A DNA stretch of 5,479 bases from Aquincolibacterium sp041674705 (GTDB lineage: Bacteria > Omnitrophota > Omnitrophia > Omnitrophales > Aquincolibacteriaceae), in the NCBI GenBank assembly GCA_041674705.1, contig JBAYVF010000034.1:1-5479 (forward strand), written 5' to 3'. The notes below the pieces were generated by a model. That model was not told the origin of the DNA and searched no databases. It worked only from the letters and a program-made list of their open reading frames with translations. A program made the translations under genes and the position numbers. Positions 3,001-5,479 of this stretch are shown in pieces (the stretch's first letter is position 1; every line of letters begins with the position of its first letter).

Positions 3001-5441
3001 ATAAAATCCTGCCGCGCCTCGTCCGCCGCCTTTGGGGCGGACGAGCCTTCAGCCGCGCCTGGCATTGGATCCAGGCGGGCCTCGGAGCGTGGGATCCGGT
3101 CAACCTGGACCCAAAGGGTTGTGACCATCCCAACGAGTCTGTCTTTCTGAAATTCGAGGCGGACGGGCCTGCCCGACATTCCAACTTCCGCGAACTTCGA
3201 AAAACCCGAGCCTCCCACTTGAAAACTCCCCCCCCCTCCGGACAGCATTGGATAGTTTTTCGCCTGGAATGCCTTTGCCGTTTTTCGTTTTTCGAGATCT
3301 TGCAATTTTGCCAAATCCCCTTTCGCTAATTCGGCATTAGCCCGGATCCTTTCCCAATCCTTGGGCTGTATATGATCCTGAAAAACATCAACCCGCAGGA
3401 CAGGATCTCCGTCGCGATCCGTAAGTAATGTCCAGCGGAGTCTGTTATTTTTCGGGGCAGGCACGCCAACCTCCGCATTTTCTATGAGGAAACCTATTAA
3501 AGAATCCAGCGCGAACACCCCTCTCTGCTGATCCATCATGGAATTGAGAATGTCCGGAAAAGACGGGCCTTTCCGGATAGGTTTAAACGGTTCATCCAAG
3601 ATCTCTTGACCTTCAGAAGGTTCCGGCAACACCTGCGGATTAATGTCCCGAAGCCCCTTAAACACAATCTTTGTGTCGGTGATTGACGTGGCTTCAACCT
3701 TCCTCGCTTCGGAGCGAACGGCATTATCGAGCTGTAAATTAAAATCCGGAAAAGACAGGGCCTTGAAAGGTTCGCCAAGCGAGGCGAGGCGATCAAGAAT
3801 CGACGTATAATTCATAGTGAAGGCGGATTGAGCGCGAGTGCTTTGGCGAGCGGCGTTCTGCGTACGGAGTACGGGGTACGGAGTATCCGGATTTTTTTCG
3901 TTGTTACGCCGTACGCCTTCCGCCGTACTCTGCGCTATCCGCTCAAACGGATGCGCTCCTCCACTCATCAGCATCCGGTAATAATCCTCATGACGCTTGC
4001 TGGGCGCGCCGATCGAGGGCGAAAGAATCACGTAACTGATACCTTTTTCTTTCAAGATCCGCTTGACGGCTTCTTTGTGGAAACCTCCAAACACGAGCAC
4101 CTCCGGTGCCGTACCACGATCCACGATCCACGATTCACGTTCTGCGCTTTGCTCTTCGTGGCCCTTGGCGCGTGGCGCGTGGCCCTGCTGAAGGATTTTT
4201 TCTATCGCCAGATCCCTCTTTTTCGCCAGCTCATAAAACCGGATCGAATCTGCGATCAGGCTTTCCCACGAACGGAAAAGAACGACCGACCGGTGGGATT
4301 CTTCCGCAATAAAGCGGGCAACATCTTCGGTTCTGAGACTCTCGAGCGATTCTTTCGTCGCGATAAATTCCTCGTGGCTGAGCTCGATCGTGTTCAGTTT
4401 TTCAAGAAGCAGGACGCTTTGATAGTAACCGTAGGTTTTTTGGTCCCTCTCCGCCGGAAGGCCTGCTTCAACAATTTCATCCTCCATCCGTTTGATCTCG
4501 GCGAGAAGGCTCATGAGATCGATCTGCTTGATTTTCTTTGGATCGCCGGAAAGCAATGCCTCAATGGCCAAGTACGGCGGAAGGCGTACGGCGTCTTGCG
4601 AAGCGTTTTTTCGTGCGCCGTACTCCGTACGCTGTGCTCCGTACGTCCGTTGAAGGTACTCGACCAACGGGAGTTGTCCGTTTTGGTACCGAGATTTAAG
4701 AGTAAGCCATTCCTTCATTTCCTTCGGGAAATTCTTATCGATGAGCTTCTGCAACTCCTTGCGGATACGCCCAATGTCCTTGGTGACGTCTGTCCGGTTT
4801 TTGGCGGCTTGTTCGTAAGCGCGGACGTTCGCGAGGTGGAGATTGATGGAGTCGGCACCCACAAGGCGCCAATTCGCGTACGGCGGAAGGCGTACGGCGG
4901 AAGGCATGCTTGTTTTTTTATTCGCCGCACTCTGTACGCCGTACTCCGTACGATTGATATGCGCATACTCCGCCCCGCCGATGCGCAGTTTGTCCATTAG
5001 GTAATAAGAAACTTTTTCCTTGAGAGCGGCGTCCTTAATCTCGCCAAAAAGTTTGTCGGTGGGGACCGGACCTTCATAGCCTTCTTCATAAACGGTTTTG
5101 ACGCCGTATTCTTTGACGCAGAGACGTACCATTGCCGCGATATTTTCCTGAGCCTCGAGCGAATCGTGGGCGTCTTGGATGTAAATAACGGTACGGCGGG
5201 AGGCGTCGCTCGTACGGCGTGTTATTTGCTCCGTACGCCGTACGCCGTACGCCTCTTCCGGAACGGTGTATGTTTCGACGATGCTTCCGAGCCCAGCCGG
5301 AACATTGAATGTTTTTTCAAGCTTCGTACTCCGTACGCCATACGCCGGCGTTTCAACAGGCATAGCCATCGCGTTCGTTGTCAGGAAACAAACAACGACG
5401 ACCAGGCTGATGATCCGTTTGAAGCTGAAAATCTCCCTCAT
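1..5441 (-). CDS. Giant secreted multidomain protein, 3' end beyond window (at least 1813 aa)
   Basis: A single uninterrupted frame runs from the ATG at 5441 to base 1, with 1813 whole codons plus two bases and no stop. It begins with a signal peptide (residues 1-26), so it is probably exported. In order it holds a TraB/ChaN-like domain (about 85-477), an unrecognised middle (about 545-930), a YrbL-like kinase-fold segment (about 948-1100), a possible ADP-ribosyltransferase-like segment (about 1155-1325), and a helical charged C-terminal part with two twin-arginine motifs (1483-1489 and 1784-1789). Codons 33-530 carry heptamer-built inverted repeats. Codons 576-1810 carry dispersed RSEAR repeats. 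Nothing separates these parts: no stop, no frameshift and no intergenic gap. The whole-protein function is unknown. Size, secretion and wording suggest the giant proteins of Omnitrophota, which is inference. Existence of the frame is near certain; domain identities are tentative. Confidence 0.95.
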   Translation of the reverse strand, partial: MREIFSFKRIISLVVVVCFLTTNAMAMPVETPAYGVRSTKLEKTFNVPAGLGSIVETYTVPEEAYGVRRTEQITRRTSDASRRTVIYIQDAHDSLEAQENIAAMVRLCVKEYGVKTVYEEGYEGPVPTDKLFGEIKDAALKEKVSYYLMDKLRIGGAEYAHINRTEYGVQSAANKKTSMPSAVRLPPYANWRLVGADSINLHLANVRAYEQAAKNRTDVTKDIGRIRKELQKLIDKNFPKEMKEWLTLKSRYQNGQLPLVEYLQRTYGAQRTEYGARKNASQDAVRLPPYLAIEALLSGDPKKIKQIDLMSLLAEIKRMEDEIVEAGLPAERDQKTYGYYQSVLLLEKLNTIELSHEEFIATKESLESLRTEDVARFIAEESHRSVVLFRSWESLIADSIRFYELAKKRDLAIEKILQQGHAPRAKGHEEQSAERESWIVDRGTAPEVLVFGGFHKEAVKRILKEKGISYVILSPSIGAPSKRHEDYYRMLMSGGAHPFERIAQSTAEGVRRNNEKNPDTPYPVLRTQNAARQSTRAQSAFTMNYTSILDRLASLGEPFKALSFPDFNLQLDNAVRSEARKVEATSITDTKIVFKGLRDINPQVLPEPSEGQEILDEPFKPIRKGPSFPDILNSMMDQQRGVFALDSLIGFLIENAEVGVPAPKNNRLRWTLLTDRDGDPVLRVDVFQDHIQPKDWERIRANAELAKGDLAKLQDLEKRKTAKAFQAKNYPMLSGGGGSFQVGGSGFSKFAEVGMSGRPVRLEFQKDRLVGMVTTLWVQVDRIPRSEARLDPMPGAAEGSSAPKAADEARQDFILKMDRALNRSEARTNSGAWEKTAFPSTEELKGHVKKEKAKGKKAEPVYHPTTLGLVTRIDLDVFFYFATHQLGIAPRAKNGKLRWFDESHPGLRSENRSEAREEPMSAGKNDAMDEPRVPAWLASRLDFQPQNVIKMQGDYRDVYLSGNSVFKIRRPDRKLRGFWRHGILDFNEHEYRVYLRFASSIPLELQGSFARIKGLYRSEEGWISEEEAVLDFDGHISKSLRDNGKVKSAVFWERLDLLAAFMRRSGIHFLGFHTKNVLVKKLTAEKAIPVLVDLKRAGLKFFLSDPRLWFRSMRMDKMERAVARLKAKFMPAEYAEHRRSEARAGEIKDINAPGLLVYGMSPGDYKPSFEEGLVSALKDGILSLDEITHGRGVEEAAKFGVVTSINPGVVSLSMVGTRDGYKETTTAQDSYGPNPNHKYESDVAIAFILDPRYVKKHASDFRAVGKGFDEELKLISRFRDEAGNIFSGLKYAPPIPWECFGDPMYDEVWAKRVPPAVIAGIIVGSQKSGKAVHDIVLKNFAGRAMKIFSSQGKLLYDIQPKAKKETAQSESLYRNVRSEMREEEQAGKWVKQGDRLISLAQSVLQSDPEFFTRIEKVAPENVQTFLRKLREDKPENEYHNLLNLLVARYADQDPGAEEYKTAPHLQLLIEAARSAKLRHGFTSRRRFLQILSMVMGHAATGGLGGFASGIAGQLANLDELKRFMPDAIRYFTPYVENSFGTTREYIDENPLKAPKWTFLTDLVSPFTPPFIEKKCWDLARLHAPLFVRRWEEINSTLLPSKPDKKADPRLKKHFEELTLKAFVDNLYENPEIAFPDIDWTRLEHTTKLNELFSALPDPVVDRLIDILRPPMGQSPGVADEQKIDSLTPVFRKELEAVRAKLGHIRELEGKRWRAKEIENKLWDEERPFITPAMREFYDQWLEKELENEKEIAQKPGLEKQEAALKSWEESWERANPVQPVAAFSRRAFLTGLGWATRYDDKKTGNRSEARKSD
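12..26 (-). repeat. RSEAR repeat copy 7
   Basis: CGCTCGGAAGCGCGA encodes RSEAR at residues 1806-1810 (context GNRSEARK), shortly after the second twin-arginine motif. It shows that the repeat family continues to the window edge and probably beyond. Confidence 0.8.
51..95 (-). other. Internal twin-arginine-like segment 2 (residues about 1783-1797)
   Basis: FSRRAFLTGLGWA repeats the S-R-R-x-F-L core. The hydrophobic stretch after it is short (TGLGWAT) and is soon followed by charged residues, so export by Tat is unlikely in its present place. Confidence 0.4.
903..1001 (-). other. Internal twin-arginine-like segment 1 (residues about 1481-1513)
   Basis: SRRRFLQ (1483-1489) fits the Tat consensus S/T-R-R-x-F-L-K and is followed by a weakly hydrophobic, Gly/Ala-rich stretch (ILSMVMG through GGFASGIAG). 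Normally such a segment stands at a protein N-terminus. Here it lies almost 1500 residues inside. It may be the remnant N-terminus of a fused gene. Confidence 0.45.
1299..1313 (-). repeat. RSEAR repeat copy 6 (variant RSEMR)
   Basis: CGCTCCGAGATGAGG encodes RSEMR at residues 1377-1381 (context NVRSEMREEE). The first eight bases match copies 4 and 5 exactly; the Ala codon is replaced by Met. Confidence 0.65.
1467..1979 (-). other. Possible ADP-ribosyltransferase-like segment (residues about 1155-1325)
   Basis: Seen: LLVYGMSPGDYKPSFEEGL (from residue 1155), then GVVTSINPGVVSLSM, then VAIAFILDPRY, then YDEVWAKRVPPAVIAGIIV (from residue 1305). This sequence of elements recalls ADP-ribosyltransferase folds: a first strand, a serine-containing strand, and a late acidic strand followed by a proline-rich turn and a hydrophobic strand. 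The usual first-motif His or Arg is not clear, so the match may be only to the fold, or chance. A two-residue Gly/Ser stretch GSQKSGK follows and is not a convincing P-loop. Confidence 0.25.
2013..2027 (-). repeat. RSEAR repeat copy 5
   Basis: CGCTCCGAGGCGCGG encodes RSEAR at residues 1139-1143 (context HRRSEARAG). It is identical base for base to copy 4, about 680 bases away, and separates the kinase-like and the next segment. Confidence 0.85.
2142..2600 (-). other. Kinase-fold segment resembling YrbL, probably a pseudokinase (residues about 948-1100)
   Basis: Seen: DVYLSGNSVFKIRRP with Lys967 where the ATP-binding lysine would be; FNEHEYRVYL with Glu988/Glu990 fitting the helix-C glutamate; IPLELQGSFARIKG strands; EEEAVLDFDGHISKSLRD; then RRSGIHFLGFHTKNVLV and PVLVDLKRAG. 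The last two match the catalytic-loop (x-D-x-x-x-x-N-h-L) and metal-binding Asp positions of YrbL-type and related kinase-fold proteins, with Asn1076 and Asp1093 kept. Gly1071 stands where the catalytic Asp is expected. Inference: a kinase-like fold that may lack phosphotransfer activity. The alternative is an unrelated helical domain with chance matches. Confidence 0.4.
2382..2393 (-). repeat. Degenerate RSEAR copy (RSEE)
   Basis: CGCTCTGAAGAA at residues 1017-1020 (context LYRSEEGW) keeps the first three residues of the repeat only, inside the kinase-like segment. It may be chance. Confidence 0.3.
2694..2720 (-). repeat. RSEAR repeat copy 4, with partial RSE copy beside it
   Basis: The gene reads LRSENRSEAREE (from residue 907). 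A partial RSE (residues 908-910) is followed four residues later by a full RSEAR (912-916, CGCTCCGAGGCGCGG). It could be a local duplication of the repeat or two insertions at one place. Confidence 0.75.
2961..2975 (-). repeat. RSEAR repeat copy 3
   Basis: CGCTCGGAAGCAAGG encodes RSEAR at residues 823-827 (context LNRSEART). Codons for Ser, Glu, Ala and Arg differ from copy 2, while the peptide is identical. Confidence 0.8.
3018..3076. repeat. Two adjacent small palindromes in a linker
   Basis: CTCGTCCGCC (3018-3027) pairs perfectly with GGCGGACGAG (3036-3045) around an 8-base loop. Shortly after, GCCTGG (3057-3062) pairs with CCAGGC (3071-3076) around CATTGGAT. The gene reads this as a small-residue linker (PMPGAAEGSSAPKAADEAR, residues 792-810). 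RSEAR copy 2 begins one base before the second arm ends. Confidence 0.75.
3075..3089 (-). repeat. RSEAR repeat copy 2
   Basis: CGCTCCGAGGCCCGC encodes RSEAR at residues 785-789 (context IPRSEARL). It directly abuts the palindrome cluster at 3018-3076. Confidence 0.8.
3228..3236 (-). repeat. Nine-base G tract in coding strand
   Basis: The coding strand reads GGA followed by nine G and then AGT, giving the SGGGGS patch at residues 734-739. Mononucleotide tracts of this length can slip in replication and change the frame. Here the frame is intact across it, because the downstream frame continues for more than 1000 codons. Confidence 0.6.
3546..3776 (-). repeat. Imperfect internal duplication EPFK...SFPD
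   Basis: Residues 557-566 read EPFKALSFPD, and residues 617-630 read EPFKPIRKGPSFPD. On the plus strand both copies hold TCCGGAAAAGAC (3745-3756 and 3553-3564) followed by a GGGCCT run, about 192 bp apart. The second copy has four extra residues. It may be an old tandem duplication or a short repeated binding motif. Confidence 0.5.
3702..3716 (-). repeat. RSEAR repeat copy 1
   Basis: CGCTCCGAAGCGAGG encodes RSEAR at residues 576-580 (context AVRSEARK). This is the first copy in gene order, about 150 bases after the last heptamer element. Confidence 0.8.
3862..3931 (-). repeat. Heptamer-arm inverted repeat HR6
   Basis: The left arm is GTACGGA, GTACGGG, GTACGGA, GTATCCG (3862-3889). The loop is 14 bases with seven T. 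The right arm is TTACGCC, GTACGCC, TTCCGCC, GTACTCT (3904-3931). The orientation of the two arm types is swapped relative to HR3 and HR4: the GGA-rich arm is on the left here. The gene reads about residues 504-527 (TAEGVRR through TPYPVLRT). It lies at the junction between the N-terminal domain and the middle region. Confidence 0.85.
4114..4183 (-). repeat. Heptamer-arm inverted repeat HR5, unrelated heptamer (CCACGNN)
   Basis: On the plus strand three CCACGAT units and a decayed TCACGTT form the left arm (4114-4141). A 14-base loop follows. TCGTGGC, CCTTGGC, GCGTGGC, GCGTGGC form the right arm (4156-4183). The arms are inverted through the shared CCACG/CGTGG core. The gene reads it as about residues 420-443, GHAPRAKGHEE and ESWIVDRG, just before the VLVFGGFH motif. 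The plan is the same as in the GTACGGM elements but the unit sequence differs. Confidence 0.85.
4572..4644 (-). repeat. Heptamer-arm inverted repeat HR4
   Basis: The left arm is GTACGGC, GGAAGGC, GTACGGC and a decayed GTCTTGC (4572-4599). The loop is 17 bases with six T. The right arm is GCCGTAC, TCCGTAC, GCTGTGC, TCCGTAC (4617-4644). The gene reads it as about residues 265-290, RTYGAQRTEYGAR through AVRLPPY. It ends with the same AVRLPPY as HR3, so HR3 and HR4 are the closest relatives here. Confidence 0.9.
4878..4951 (-). repeat. Heptamer-arm inverted repeat HR3
   Basis: The left arm is GTACGGC, GGAAGGC repeated twice (4878-4905). The loop is 18 bases with seven T in a row. The right arm is GCCGCAC, TCTGTAC, GCCGTAC, TCCGTAC (4924-4951). 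Each arm is exactly 28 bp, and 20 of 28 positions can pair. The gene reads it as TEYGVQSAANKKTSMPSAVR and the following LPPY, ending near residue 188, inserted between AEYAHINR and WRLVGADS of the N-terminal domain. Confidence 0.9.
5191..5257 (-). repeat. Heptamer-arm inverted repeat HR2
   Basis: The plus-strand left arm is four 7-bp units (GTACGGC, GGGAGGC, GTCGCTC, GTACGGC; 5191-5218). An 11-base AT-rich loop follows. The right arm is TCCGTAC, GCCGTAC, GCCGTAC and a decayed GCCTCTT (5230-5257). The gene reads the element as about residues 64-84, including AYGVRRTE. It lies between the strand ending YTVPE and the VIYIQDAH strand, at the entry to the N-terminal domain. Confidence 0.85.
5325..5350 (-). 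repeat. Half-copy of the GTACGGM heptamer repeat (HR1)
   Basis: On the plus strand three 7-bp units stand in tandem: CGTACTC, CGTACGC, CATACGC, followed by CGGCG. The gene reads them as AYGVRST (residues 34-40), just after the signal peptide. Unlike the other copies it has no inverted partner, so it looks like a single arm or a decayed element. Confidence 0.7.
5364..5441 (-). other. Sec-type signal peptide (residues 1-26)
   Basis: Residues 1-10 form a basic n-region ending in KR. Residues 11-20 are a hydrophobic core (ISLVVVVCFL). Residues 21-26 end in A-M-A, which fits signal peptidase I cleavage after residue 26. Cys18 sits within the core in VVVC, which lacks the small residue before Cys that a lipobox needs, so a lipoprotein is unlikely. 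Export to the periplasm or cell surface is the inference. Confidence 0.8.
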
Positions 5442-5454
5442 TTTTTCTTTTCTG

Positions 5455-5460
5455 TCCTTT
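5455..5460 (-). promoter_or_regulatory. Possible ribosome binding site AAAGGA, long spacing
   Basis: AAAGGA lies 13 bases before the ATG at 5441, followed by a purine-rich stretch. The spacing is longer than ideal. An in-frame ATG also exists at 5474, eleven codons upstream, and the frame stays open to the window edge, so the true start could be further upstream. I prefer 5441 because it gives a compact signal peptide with a short basic n-region. The start choice is uncertain. No promoter can be judged, because only 38 bases precede the gene. Confidence 0.35.
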
Positions 5461-5479
5461 GTTTGAAATGTCATCCCCG

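Larger units (their letters stand above)
2652..3809 (-). other. Uncharacterised middle region (residues about 545-930)
   Basis: I recognise no family here. Visible parts: an imperfect internal repeat EPFK...SFPD (residues 557-566 and 617-630), a beta-rich stretch RLRWTLLTDRDGDPVLRVDVF (from residue 667), a lysine/glutamate helix (about 700-722), a glycine patch (734-746) encoded by a run of nine G, a second beta-rich stretch (RPVRLEF through TTLWVQVD), a low-complexity linker (about 784-830), and a lysine-rich segment at 849-858. A further segment (about 862-900) reads LGLVTRIDLDVFFYFATHQLGI. RSEAR repeat copies punctuate the second half. Confidence 0.4.
4011..5189 (-). other. N-terminal TraB/ChaN/EreA-like domain (residues about 85-477)
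   Basis: Seen: a strand followed by IQDAH (His92), then a helix with EAQENIA, then a strand ending YEEGYEG (Glu119, Glu120), then RLVGADS (residues 192-198), long helices (about 200-420), and finally VLVFGGFH (His455) followed by a helix and the strand ISYVILSPSI. Proteins of the TraB/ChaN/EreA-like superfamily share an early motif with a conserved His, an acidic motif after the second strand, and a late GG-x-H motif. The order and spacing here agree. No enzyme activity can be assigned. Repeat elements sit inside this domain at about residues 164-189, 265-290 and 420-443, probably in surface loops. The assignment rests on motif memory, not a profile search. Confidence 0.45.

Noticed and set aside
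12..3716. RSEAR repeats or heptamer elements as a CRISPR array
   Set aside because: Copies are irregularly spaced by tens to hundreds of bases, are much shorter than CRISPR repeats or are inverted, and sit in frame in a gene; no cas gene is visible.
3862..4951. Heptamer hairpins with T-rich loops as transcription terminators
   Set aside because: The T runs lie in the loop between the arms, not after the stem, and the elements lie inside an uninterrupted coding frame.
1487..4966. Minus-strand open frames in other phases (74-415, 1487-1891, 2432-2785, 2755-2946, 2996-3184, 3536-3796, 4715-4966)
   Set aside because: They all overlap the giant frame on the same strand in a different phase, are short, and are rich in Arg, Ser and Pro as expected of shifted frames.
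3828..5000. 390-codon open frame on the plus strand
   Set aside because: It lies antisense to the giant gene. Its openness is aided by the heptamer repeats, which have no stops on either strand, and its peptide shows no family features beyond repeat translation (RRTLRYP, VRRKAYGV).
5364..5441. Lipoprotein signal with Cys18
   Set aside because: The residues before Cys18 are VVV, without the Gly/Ala/Ser at the preceding position, and the cysteine is in mid-core rather than at the end of it; the A-M-A site is better.

Overview
The window is almost entirely one very large protein gene on the minus strand. Reading from the ATG at 5441 down to base 1 gives 1813 complete codons with no stop. The frame is still open at the window edge, so the C-terminus is missing and the full protein is larger. 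I see no other credible gene, RNA gene, CRISPR array or insertion sequence. The other ORFs that can be drawn here lie in alternative frames of this gene. A secreted giant protein with Omnitrophota-style wording (QDAHDSLEAQENIA, GGFH) suggests a member of the candidate phylum Omnitrophota (OP3) or a related uncultured lineage. That is inference; the sequence contains no taxonomic marker.

Layout in gene order (right to left). A Sec-type signal peptide is encoded at 5364-5441. Next comes a domain (about 4011-5189) whose conserved His, Glu and GGFH-type motifs resemble the TraB/ChaN/EreA-like superfamily. An unrecognised middle region follows (about 2652-3809), with an internal repeat, a glycine patch and a palindrome-rich linker. 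A protein-kinase-like segment resembling YrbL follows (about 2142-2600), with Gly where the catalytic Asp is expected. A segment weakly like an ADP-ribosyltransferase comes next (about 1467-1979). The last part is a helical, charged C-terminal region with two internal twin-arginine motifs (about 903-1001 and 51-95).

The most striking content is the repeats inside the coding frame. Codons 1-530 contain five inverted repeats and one half-copy, each arm built from about four 7-bp units. Four hairpins use GTACGGM units and one uses unrelated CCACGNN units, but all share the plan of about 28 bp arm, 11-18 base loop, about 28 bp arm. A 7-bp unit read in triplets makes a 7-residue repeat (for example YGVRRTE), and these units contain no stop codon in any of the six frames. 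From codon 576 onward these elements are absent. A different dispersed 15-bp repeat encoding RSEAR takes over, with seven full or near-full copies and two degenerate ones. The two families occupy separate parts of one gene, which suggests that the gene was assembled from parts and colonised by two kinds of frame-tolerant small repeat.
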